This document shows positions 18,334 to 26,855 of a stretch of DNA of 48,303 nt, in pieces. This DNA comes from Amoeboradix gromovi (Eukaryota; Sanchytriomycota; Sanchytriomycetes; Sanchytriales; Sanchytriaceae). A program made the position numbers and the translations under genes. Location: the NCBI GenBank assembly GCA_018985225.1, contig JADGIF010000005.1:1-48303 (forward strand), given 5' to 3'. How positions within the stretch are numbered: the stretch's first letter is position 1; each line of letters opens with the position of its first letter. The notes below the pieces were generated by a model, which worked only from the letters and a program-made list of their open reading frames with translations, did not search any database and was not told the DNA's origin.

Positions 18334-20454
18334 TTAAAATGTAGAGTATATCGCATTAGAGGCTTTGCTGCTATCAGTGCCCTTGCCCAATTTTGATAAA
18401 AGCGTTCTTCGGAATGGCGCAAAGTGCAAGACTGTAAATAATAATAAAGTGCTTGCAAAGAATCTCACAATCACAGAAAAGGTGATATCCCAGAGCTTGG
18501 GAGTATAATATTTTGCAACTTTGTCTACCGATTGAACTGTAAAAACACTAGTTGCTTTCGTATGCTCATATGACAATATTGTTGAGTTGATAGTAGCCGA
18601 CCTTCTTCTCAAACTTTTCTTTGACTCCAACAAAACCTCTAAAGTACTGTCATAAAGAGTAGTGTCAAGTTCAAGGCTTTTTCCAATGTTTGTCACATCT
18701 TCAGTAGCTTCACTTTGGGGGACTGAATTGGCGTACGTTTTAGATAATGATTTCTTAATCTCTGCTAAAGTAGAGCTGGTCGCATTCTCAGCAGAAGCAA
18801 TATAAAAATCGAGAGTAGTGACAAACACTACAGTAGATTCAGTGGATTCCGTAGATTCCGTAGATTCCGTTGATTCAGTAGATTCCGTAGATTCCGTAGA
18901 TTCAGTAGAAACGATAGAAGAAATATAAGCAACAGTACTGGTAGAAACTGGCGCACTAAAGAGATTATCTTTGACACACTTTGCAAAATCATTGCTGTTC
19001 GTAGACTTCAAAAGTGGATTTTCTGAGATGTTGCAAGCTACTAAATTACTGGTGCTGTTGAAAAAGATGTCGGTGATAGAGTTGTTCTGAACATACAAAT
19101 ACTCAGGATTCAACAACCATAGCGTGCCGCTAAAGTTGTTATCATATAGAATCAACGACTTAATGGCAGAAGGAATGCTTGGAAGGTCTCCAGTGAAAGT
19201 ATTGACAGATAAATCCAAGTAAGTCATGTTGACAGGTATTGCGAAGAGTAGACCAGAGAGCTGATTGTATCCGACATCAAAAGTTTCCATAGAGATAGGC
19301 AAAGTCGATGGGAGAGTGCCTGTCAAGGAATTATGACTGATGTTGAGAAAAGATAAGCCTGTTGGCAGAGTGGCTGGAAAATAACCAGTGATGCCGTTCA
19401 TTTCCAACTTCAATGTCGTGAGTAAGTCAGGTATACTGGCACTCTGTATTACACCATTTAAACCATAGCCTTTCCAGTTGATCTGCACTACACGACCTGA
19501 AGAGCCCTGGTCACATGTGACTCCGGAAGCAACACAGCAGTTGCCATAAATCACCCCCATGTTGCTAGGATTCACCTCTTGCATCCGCAATGCTCTGGCT
19601 AGGTCTATCACTTTTGGACAATCGGTGGAGATAGAGTAAGCACCATTCTTATTACATTTTGCAAGGGTTGGTGAGCTTATCTGTGCTAGTATAGGGTTGC
19701 TGGACAAATCACAGTCAAACCAAGGGTTGGTGTCGGTACCAATGACAACGCTGGTTACGTAGGTACCTGGCATATGTATTAGCTTTGGTGCAGCCAAATA
19801 TAATGTGCCATTGAACCTGTTGGTTGGATAAGCATAGTTCAAATAAACTTCTGAAATGCCGCTCGGAAAAGCTGGCAATGGTCCCGTCAAGTAGTTTCTA
19901 TGCACTTCAAAGAACTGTAATCCAGCTGGAAGGGTTTTTGGCAACCAGCCAGTTAAAAGGTTATTCCTTATATAGTACGCGTAGATATTAGGAGGTAGAG
20001 TCTGGTGCATCTGACCAGTCAATGAATTTATGATGCAGCTGAATGTAACAGTGCTGGTAGGAAGAGTAGGGTACATATTACCACTTAAAGAGTTAAAACT
20101 GAGGTTTATAGTTTGCAGCGAGTCAGGCAACATCGGGATTCCCCCAGTTATTGAGTTTGAGGACAAATCTAACACTGTTAGCGCGTTTGGGACTGCTGTC
20201 CCCAAGATAGTTCCATCTAATCCCCAACCTGACCAGGTTATCTGAGCTACGCGCCCACTTACACATGTCACACCGTTTGCAGTGCAGCAATCAGAGTTTA
20301 TGAGTGCCATGACAGCAGGCTGCTTTGTATTTACGTGCAGTCCCGTGGCAAGGTTGATGACATTTGGACAGTCAACCGATACGGCGAAGGTTGTTTTTAC
20401 GAACCAAATCATCAATAACATCCAAAGAGAAGTCATCGCGCTCGTGTTTGACAT
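18334..20454 (-). CDS. Secreted/membrane leucine-rich-repeat protein with two LRR modules
   Basis: 706 aa. An N-terminal signal peptide is followed by DCPNVINLATGL. Two homologous modules follow (about 28-268 and about 278-495). Each begins DCP.VI.LA..L, then DCC/NCC...GVTC, then GRV.QI.W.G.GL.G.I, then LRRs of the form L..L.LS.NSLTG.LP.TLP. Next comes a Ser-Thr-Glu tract (STE)n at about 530-555, a stalk with a dibasic KSLRRR, and one membrane helix near 650-675 (SVIVRFFASTLLLFTVLHF) with a short basic tail. This is the layout of a type I surface receptor or adhesion protein without a kinase. Similar plant-like LRR receptors occur in some early-branching fungi and protists. Ligand unknown. 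Confidence 0.8.
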   Translation of the reverse strand: MSNTSAMTSLWMLLMIWFVKTTFAVSVDCPNVINLATGLHVNTKQPAVMALINSDCCTANGVTCVSGRVAQITWSGWGLDGTILGTAVPNALTVLDLSSNSITGGIPMLPDSLQTINLSFNSLSGNMYPTLPTSTVTFSCIINSLTGQMHQTLPPNIYAYYIRNNLLTGWLPKTLPAGLQFFEVHRNYLTGPLPAFPSGISEVYLNYAYPTNRFNGTLYLAAPKLIHMPGTYVTSVVIGTDTNPWFDCDLSSNPILAQISSPTLAKCNKNGAYSISTDCPKVIDLARALRMQEVNPSNMGVIYGNCCVASGVTCDQGSSGRVVQINWKGYGLNGVIQSASIPDLLTTLKLEMNGITGYFPATLPTGLSFLNISHNSLTGTLPSTLPISMETFDVGYNQLSGLLFAIPVNMTYLDLSVNTFTGDLPSIPSAIKSLILYDNNFSGTLWLLNPEYLYVQNNSITDIFFNSTSNLVACNISENPLLKSTNSNDFAKCVKDNLFSAPVSTSTVAYISSIVSTESTESTESTESTESTESTESTESTVVFVTTLDFYIASAENATSSTLAEIKKSLSKTYANSVPQSEATEDVTNIGKSLELDTTLYDSTLEVLLESKKSLRRRSATINSTILSYEHTKATSVFTVQSVDKVAKYYTPKLWDITFSVIVRFFASTLLLFTVLHFAPFRRTLLSKLGKGTDSSKASNAIYSTF
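18831..18909 (-). repeat. 9-bp tandem repeat encoding Ser-Thr-Glu
   Basis: About eight tandem copies of a 9-bp unit (GTAGATTCC on the plus strand, with single-base variants) encode STE repeats inside the LRR gene. It is in frame and likely length-variable. Confidence 0.9.
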
Positions 20455-21679
20455 TCTTTGTTTTATATTTAGGCCGTTGGCAGATTCGAATTATGTTCTG
20501 ACACTAAAAAGAACCGCTGCCCAAATAATTGGAAATGGAAGATAGAGGAGCACGATTGCATCATGAAATCGCAATATCATTTTTTCGTTCATGCTCTTCC
20601 TACGGTTGATGCTGTAATAGCAATCTTGTGACACAAATATACTGAGATCCAGGAACGAGCTTGAAGCATAAATATGAGCCTAATATTAAAACCTGCTATT
20701 AAGCTTTGAATTCAATATATTTAACATTTGTATGGATTCACGCTCGTTGGAAATTTACCATAAGATTTACTTAATTTGAGTTTCATTCCTCATGGATCTA
20801 GCACGCCTCGTGAAAAGTCCTGATGAGCTGTAGATGCACATATCTCTAGTAAAATAGCTAGGAACCTGCTGTACTAATGTCAAGTAAATTTATTGTACAG
20901 TCCAATAGAATTCTGTTGCTGAAACTTCCATTCAGTTAATGTCCAGATTAGACTTCATAGAGCTCTTGCTTGATATTGTGATCTTAAAAGTCGGTATAGG
21001 AAATAGCTCCGTCAGTTAAAAGACCTGGGTTAGCTATTCATTCTTCACCTAATGTTGACTTCCACGGTGAAATGAATAGACAATCTTAGGTCTTGGCGTA
21101 CTGCAAAAAGGATGCGAAATGTCATAAATATGTCAATGAACTAAGCTTTTATCAAAAAATTTGATTTTAGGTCAAGACGAGGAAATTTATTCTAATTCTC
21201 CTTCAAATGCCATTAGTTGAACAAAAACATAAACGGCGTAAAATTCACTTCCCGTGGTTTAATTTGATCAGCGCGATGATAGGCACCACATCTGTTAATT
21301 ATATGCTGGTGTTTGTGTACAAATTACACTGGATGGTTGATAATGTGCATTAATGCAGTGGTTAGAAAGACTACTCAATTCTTAGCATGGCTTCTCTAGA
21401 TTTCTTTCCATGCCCTCCAGGTATTCATTGCATAATAGATGGTGTAGCGGGTTTCATATTGTGCATGTGTATGTCTCCAAATTGGTTTTATTAGTAAACC
21501 GTTCATAGTATTCTAGAAATGTCTTTCCTCTTTATTAGCACTCCATATATTTGTGCACCATCTGAATATCTTGTTTTATGAAGTTTGAAACGTTTAGAAT
21601 GCGATTATTGGAGCGATGTATCTCGTTTAATCACGAATGCGTCATGCGATCCAAAACACAATAAAAATAATTAGCAAGT
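20455..21679. other. Gene-free region
   Basis: About 1.2 kb of AT-rich sequence upstream of the LRR gene and downstream of the aminopeptidase. Only a diverged Fanzor-like stretch at 21440-21560 stands out. No tRNA or ORF is supportable. Confidence 0.5.
21440..21560 (-). mobile_element. Diverged TnpB/Fanzor relic (zinc-ribbon region)
   Basis: TCTCCAAATTGGTTTTATTA and TGTCTTTCCTCTTTATTAGC match, in the same order and orientation, the relic B and C stretches around TCTCAATTGGTTTTCTTTAG and CGTCTTTCCTCTTTGCTTAC. These encode the zinc ribbon and the KCKQRGK segment. No open frame is left. Older than relics B-D. Confidence 0.4.
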
Positions 21680-23474
21680 TTATTTTAACCCTAAATCTTG
21701 TGCTACCAGCTTTGAGCAAATTGAATGATACCTGTTTCTAGCCAGCTCAAATGTCGCCTTAGCTTCGGACGGGTAATTCTTGTTATATACGCGATACAAC
21801 GGCCTTACGTACTTCATTCTTCCTTGATTTAACAAGAATGAATTCGCTAATGGTAACACTTGATCATATTTATGCTTCAAACACAATTTAATAAATCTGT
21901 ACTGCAGTTCCAAATTAGCTGGTGGTTTCTCTACATAATTGAATTGAGCGCTAAACAATTTCACAAATTCTATATTCAATGGCCTGTCAATCAACACATC
22001 CATCAAATAGATTTGTTGATCTATAGACAATCCTTCAAATCCTTCCAATGTTGATGGCAATTGAACCCACTTGTTAACTAGCTCTGTGACCTGGTTAAAC
22101 AATGTTAATCCAAATGAAGCTTTTACTGGCGGTAAGCCTTGATCATTAAACCAACTGTTGAAATCCACGGCATTTATCAACTCTAATTTGTGGCTTGCCT
22201 TTTCGCTAGTCCAAATGATCAAAAAATCCTTCCAGTCCTGTGCGCTTAACGATTTATATTTGAAATTGTTGATATATTCCTTGGAGTACTTCTCGAATAG
22301 GTCGTATCCTAATATGGTTTCAATGTGGTACAACAATTGAAAACCTTTTTCATATGGAACTGAGCTAAATGCGTCATCGGGATCAATTCCACTTAATTTG
22401 GGACAAAGTTTTGTATATTCAAGCTCATTTGATTCAGTGTATCGGTTAATACTCTCTTTCATATCATGGTCACCCTGCAATGCCGCAAATTGACGCACAT
22501 CCTCACCATGAAGTTTTCGAAGAATCGCCCGCTCGAGCCACACTGTCCATCCTTCATTTAGAAAGAAAGATTCCCAAGAATGATTTGTAACTAGGTTTCC
22601 AGTCCAACTATGCGCAATTTCATGAGCAACAACATCAGTGAGAGATCTATCACCTGCAATTAGTGAAGGAGTAACAAATGTAAGATTAGGATTTTCCATA
22701 CCTAAATTAGAAATCAATACCTCCGAACGGGAATGAAAACGGTAAAACCAAGATATCGTACAAACCCCAGGCGTATGGAGTCAATATATCCTCTGCGGCT
22801 TTAATGAACTTTTCAGTTTCTGCAAATTCATATGCACATTTATCGATAAGTTCCGGTTCAGAATAAACATTACTGCGGGGACCAATTGGTCTAGAAACTA
22901 AGTTTCCAACTGCCAAGGCTAATAAGTAACTGGGAATTGGAATAGATTGCTCAAAACTTGTAATTTGTTTGTCTTCCAGCTTTTCAGTTCGAATCTTTAA
23001 GGCTGACATTAAAGGAACAAGGAATTCATTACTGCAGTTCTTTTCAGTTACTTCAACTGTGGCGTAGTATTTGAATTTCAACTTTGGGGCATCAAAGCAA
23101 GGCAGTAGGGATCTAGCATGAATTGCTTGGCATTGTGTAAACAAATATTTTGTTTTAGACAATGTTTGATTCTTTGACAAAAACTTGGCAGCAGTACATT
23201 TGTCTGTCGTAGAATAAGTTATTTCGACTTTGTCTGTAGGTTCCTCAAAGTCAATCTGAAGTGGGGTGCCTAGAGCATGATGAGTTTCTAGCATACTGAA
23301 TTTGCCGTTAGTGCTTTCAATCTTCAGAAAACTGGTATCGAGCGTAACACTCTTGGTAGGTTCGGATAGCAACCATGTACATTTTCCATGAATAGTGTTA
23401 GTTTCAAAATCAACCTTGATTGCCCATGTTAAATGAGATGGAATCGCATTAGAAAAAGAGCAAGGATCTACCAT
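21680..23474 (-). CDS. Leukotriene-A4-hydrolase-type aminopeptidase (two exons)
   Basis: M1-family zinc aminopeptidase of the LTA4H/Lap2 type; 591 aa after joining (human 611). Exon 1 (23474-22721) holds the N-terminal beta domain and ends ...LPFSFPFGG; exon 2 (22701-21680) starts with MENPNLTFVTPSLIAGDRS. The join restores the GGMENP exopeptidase motif. Zinc site HEIAHSWTGN with the third ligand in FLNEGWTVW (HExxH-x18-E). A conserved C-terminal helical domain follows. The enzyme trims N-terminal residues and also acts as an epoxide hydrolase; cytosolic. The ATG at 23474 is preferred over the upstream TTG. The two exons lie in different frames, so the gene needs either splicing of the 19-nt intron or is frameshifted. 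Confidence 0.9.
22702..22720 (-). other. 19-nt intron in the aminopeptidase gene
   Basis: Minus strand: GTATTGATTTCTAATTTAG. It has GTATTG at the 5' end, a CTAAT branch-like site and TTTAG at the 3' end. Removal (phase 1) joins GGA G|GT ATG GAA and exactly restores the family motif GGMENP. Length is not a multiple of three, so without splicing the protein is truncated before the catalytic zinc site. Confidence 0.75.
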
Positions 23475-23489
23475 GTGGGAAAAACTCTT

Positions 23490-23520
23490 CAAACTTTTAA
23501 AACAAATGTCTCAAAATGCT
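23490..23520 (-). promoter_or_regulatory. Putative promoter motif upstream of the aminopeptidase
   Basis: Minus strand GCATTTTGAGACATTTG followed by TTTTAAAAGTTTG, ending 16 bp before the ATG. Near-identical to 3728-3758 (BRR2) and 40791-40820 (RecQ). Confidence 0.4.
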
Positions 23521-23754
23521 AAAGTAATTGCTTTGGTACTCATTATTTGAGTTAAAAATTCTTGATATTCTTCTTGTTTGCCAGTCAGAACTTTTGTCAT
23601 TGCTCAGTAGATTTTTTACGACTTTGAGATTGTTAAAACAAGATTCACACCTCGATCGACGAGAACATCATAGTGCAGATCTTAGAACCTTAAGAGATCG
23701 CCGAATGCTATTGTGCTTGCCACCATTATCATTTCAACTTTAGCATTATTGAAA

Positions 23755-24163
23755 TGGGACACCAAATTTAAAAACTAGACTAACTCGTTTTTAAAGAAGG
23801 TGCACCATCGGAGGAAATGCTATCATTAATAAAAGATCTTCTATTATACCAGTTTTCTTTCATTGATTGTATTCCCTCTTCAAAATAATACTAGATATGA
23901 GGTCTTTGAGCATCTAAGCAAAAGGTGCATTTTCTTACTCTTATATATTTCTTTGAAGTGTAATAGTGATGTTTTATTTGAAATAAAGATTGGATGAAAG
24001 AGTAAGAGAACAGCTGTACAGAATATTTATTTTCCTTTTATACTCGTCAACTCCGCAACTAGCTGAATGTCCACTCGCCTCTTGAATCCATAAAATAATA
24101 AAGCTGAAATAATGATTCAAACTTTATCAGAAAGTTAGTCCAGTTTTTATATTTGATGTCCCA
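23755..24163 (-). mobile_element. TIR element copy 2 (about 409 bp)
   Basis: Begins tgggacaccaaatttaaaaa and ends tttttatatttgatgtccca, inverted relative to each other. The interior is the reverse complement of copies 1 and 3: AAGATCTTCTATTATACC near the left, TTTTCCTTTTATACTCG near the right. The coding part is broken (a deletion removes the acidic CxxC linker). It sits about 280 bp upstream of the aminopeptidase start. Confidence 0.8.
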
Positions 24164-24564
24164 AATGTTCTTTAAGCAGGGTGTACAACTGATTCTGTAT
24201 TTAGAGCACACTTAAGGAAACTGCAAGGCCTACGTTGAATGCAAATGTCTGAAATAAATCAGGTTTCACGTTTCTGGAGTGTAGATAACCTGTGTAGATG
24301 ACACTTAAGCATAGTTGCATTCTCATATTTCATATTTGTCGTCACTATCTTCACATAACAACTTCCCTGCGCATCATATTAGTTTTTCTTGCATTCGCAA
24401 GTGTTTCCTATGATGTTGTTTGACGTAGCACTCTGGTGATAATTGTTAGATATGGCCTTGAGTAATTTTTCTGTGTTTTGCCGCCTCTAGTTAATTCATA
24501 GAGGATGTAGATAGTATCGGAAAAGAAAACTCACTTTAATGGGAGGATTGACTAGAAATAGTAT
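24164..24564. other. Gene-free region
   Basis: About 400 bp between TIR copy 2 and the NUP42 stop. Nothing beyond AT-rich sequence was recognised. Confidence 0.5.
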
Positions 24565-25251
24565 TTATTCGCAAAACTTGGGTGGTGGTGCATTTAATGG
24601 TATATTTCCGATTTCAAAATCGGAATTTTCAAATTGTAAGATCTCTTCGCGAGTTAAATTCACTTCACATTCAACTTCTTCGACTTCTACACTGGGCGCA
24701 TTAATAGCAAAAGTACCGCGCTGGAAAACACTTTGAATTTTTGGTGGGTTAATGAAACTAAAATTTTGAACGGATGTAGAACGTGGAGTTGAAGTCTGTA
24801 AAAACGGTTTGGCTTGATTAGTAAAACTAAAAGGTATTTCTCGTTCATGCCTGTAGTCATTGGGCATATAATTATAAAGATCGTCACGTGGGTGATTGTC
24901 ATTTCTGTATGTGCTTCTATTTGTGTTTTGACTAGCATTATTGCTAGAATTGTACCTATTTCCGTCCCTTGTTTGGCTTCGATTAGTATTTTGGGTTGGG
25001 TTTACATCATGTGAAAATCTACAATTGTCACCAAATCTGCATTGTCCCGTCTCGGAAAAGTTACGACAAACCAATCGAGTATCGTCACCTTGATTTCTTC
25101 TACTTGCTCGATGGTCTGGTTCTTTGGTAGCATATGCATAATTCTCTACTTCAACATCGTGGGAGTACCTGCAGTTTTCGCCAAATCGACAGGTGCCTGT
25201 CTCCGCAAAAAAGCGACAAACTCTCGACATGTTTCCGTTGTTTTGGGACAT
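24565..25251 (-). CDS. NUP42: Nucleoporin NUP42/NUPL2-like CCCH protein
   Basis: 228 aa from ATG. Two N-terminal CCCH zinc fingers, CRFFAETGTCRFGENCRYSH and CRNFSETGQCRFGDNCRFSH (C-x8-C-x5-C-x3-H, about residues 12-31 and 62-81). Then an Asn/Arg/Ser-rich region and a C-terminal motif LTREEILQFENSDFEIGNIP followed by LNAPPPKF. The L..EE...F....F..G.IPL..PP ending is the NUPL2/Nup42/Amo1 signature and docks the mRNA-export factors Gle1 and Dbp5. True FG repeats are scarce and the second zinc finger is unusual, since family members normally have one. A generic CCCH RNA-binding protein is the alternative, but the C-terminal motif argues for NUP42. Confidence 0.75.
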   Translation of the reverse strand: MSQNNGNMSRVCRFFAETGTCRFGENCRYSHDVEVENYAYATKEPDHRASRRNQGDDTRLVCRNFSETGQCRFGDNCRFSHDVNPTQNTNRSQTRDGNRYNSSNNASQNTNRSTYRNDNHPRDDLYNYMPNDYRHEREIPFSFTNQAKPFLQTSTPRSTSVQNFSFINPPKIQSVFQRGTFAINAPSVEVEEVECEVNLTREEILQFENSDFEIGNIPLNAPPPKFCE

Positions 25252-25387
25252 GCAATCTGAGACTCAGATCACCACGTTGAATCAGTACTTTTTATGGATG
25301 CGCATTGCGGACTTCTCAAACGTTTTGTTCTTTAATATCCTTTTTGCGTACTATACTTCTTGTAGGCTTTAACAACTTCATCCGTTT

Positions 25388-25516
25388 TTATGCATCCTTG
25401 TTCAATCCCGCCTCGGGGTAGTGAAAGCATGAGCAATCACTATAACAGATTAACTAGCACAGCTAGTTTCTCTGTGGAAATTCTCCATTTCCTCGGAAAT
25501 CAGGACTTTTAACGAG
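25388..25516 (+). mobile_element. IS607-type relic E: right (3') end only
   Basis: Plus-strand CATCCTTGTTCAATCCCGCC through TTTCTCTGTGGAAATTCTCC to CTTTTAACGAG. This matches the last about 125 bp of relics B, C and D after the RuvC-III motif. No ribbon coding precedes it. It is followed within 12 bp by the left end of relic F in the same orientation. Confidence 0.7.
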
Positions 25517-25527
25517 GTTACAACAAG

Positions 25528-25760
25528 TGTTATTGAATAAACAAATTTATCGAGAACACGTGTCTTTTTTATATGTATACTCTTCTTTTCTAGATACTCC
25601 AATGGTATAAAAAGAGGATCCTCGCTGTTCATCAATGGCAAGTAGCTCTAAACCTCGCAATCCTGAATACGTCAGATCTGAAGAAAAAACTAATAGATAT
25701 AGTAAACACTCATCGATATTGAGAAATTGGTGTGGGTAGAGATCATGAGCCACAGCGGTT
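25528..25760 (+). mobile_element. IS607-type relic F: left end plus TnpA HTH
   Basis: The left end is recognisable (TTATTGAATAAACAAATTTATCG, abbreviated here to key bases TTGAATAAA..ATTTATCG). It is followed by RNPEYVRSEEKTNRYSKHSS and ILRNW, the same HTH as relic D (RNPEYVKSKEISNSYSIHLS, TLRNW). The frame stops right after. Head-to-tail with relic E. Confidence 0.6.
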
Positions 25761-25843
25761 TATCAGAAATCAGCGATTTCTATGGTGGGCATCTAAACTT
25801 TTGCACGTCGAATCAATTCTTAACTTTCTTAGATTGTTATTTA

Positions 25844-26020
25844 TTAGGTCGTATGACTGGGTTCTAAAGAAGATGAGGATAGTTTGTCGTTGCGTGTCAC
25901 ATTTGTTGACATTCTCTCTCTTTCTTCGTTCTGCTGACGATGGACCAGATAAACAGACGCACCTGCAAATAACACAGAAATGGCTAGCACTACTTGTGAT
26001 TGTCTATTACTATTTGTCAT
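25844..26020 (-). CDS. PET117-like cytochrome c oxidase assembly protein
   Basis: 58 aa from the ATG at 26020 (a GTG 12 bp upstream is in frame but less likely). A single membrane helix (QVVLAISVLFAGASVYLV, about 9-26) is followed at once by HRQQNEERERM and a V-x-R-N/D pattern. This is the PET117 layout: SK..LG....F..G...VH..Q..ERE.LH.GV.RD. PET117 is a small mitochondrial inner-membrane factor that works with COX15 in heme a synthesis. The C-terminal tail is Ser-rich and shorter than usual. Small size limits certainty. Confidence 0.55.
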   Translation of the reverse strand: MTNSNRQSQVVLAISVLFAGASVYLVHRQQNEERERMSTNVTRNDKLSSSSLEPSHTT

Positions 26021-26855
26021 CTCCTTTGACACATTAAACGAACTTTGAGAAATGGCAGATTCACTTCAAAGTGACCAAAGATAGGCTAGTGTAAGACTGC
26101 GAAAACTTAAACAAGCAATTTCAATGTAATTCGAAAGGCCTAACCTTAAGCAACTCTCCTTTTTTACACCGTTTTCTGCCACGTGAGTGTAGAAGATTTG
26201 TTTTTTATTGCTTGGTGATTTAGTATAATTAGCATATTGTGGTATGGAGAATTTCGAATCACCTGTCATGAATGCGAAGAGCCAAACATCATGTTTTTAC
26301 TTGATTAGAAATTTACAATGTGAAAGAACTATTGGAACGATAAAAGCTATGTAATAGCAATAAATGGTTTATTCAATTAGAATCAATGACTGTTCGTCAA
26401 GTTTGCTATCAAATGCTGTACAACAGTTGATATATCAAGACTGTCTCTTTGCATCATGCGGCAATTACGTTGACAACTGTAAATGCTTAGACTCTTGATG
26501 CATATTTACTTTTTGTGTCTTTACGATAATTGAACAAAACGTTGCTTAACGAATAGTAAGATGAGACTTATATCCGCATCAGACTCGGAGATCCATAACA
26601 ATGTGATACAATAGAAAAGAGTCCACCTCTTTGGATTGGTGTCAATCGATGCATGTTATGTGTCTCTAAAGGCCACTGTTTTAATCGCAATTTTCTTTTT
26701 AGGACCTTCCATAGGCACTGGAACAACTGTTTGAAGTTGCTCTATTTCATAAACACATCAATATTGATACCCAACTAGCAATTCTGATTTATTGAAAATA
26801 GAACAACGTTCAGGAGACACAAGGCCAGCATGTCATTCTCTATCTCGAATGCTGC
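26021..26855. other. Gene-free region with an old element end
   Basis: About 830 bp. A diverged IS607-like left end lies at 26345-26388. A 67-codon minus-strand frame at 26066-26269 has no motif and I do not call it a gene. Confidence 0.5.
26345..26388 (-). mobile_element. Diverged IS607-like left end
   Basis: AGCTATGTAATAGCAATAAA then TGGTTTATTCAATTAGAATC. About three quarters of bases match 10310-10353, and the core ATAAATG-TTTATTCA matches the young relic left ends. No coding remains. Confidence 0.35.

Noticed and set aside
18831-18909. CRISPR-like repeat
   Set aside because: Contiguous 9-bp in-frame coding repeat without spacers.
23528-23743. 71-codon plus-strand ORF between the aminopeptidase and TIR copy 2
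   Set aside because: No recognisable motif, and it overlaps the aminopeptidase promoter region.
26066-26269. 67-codon minus-strand ORF
   Set aside because: No motif or neighbour supports it as a gene.
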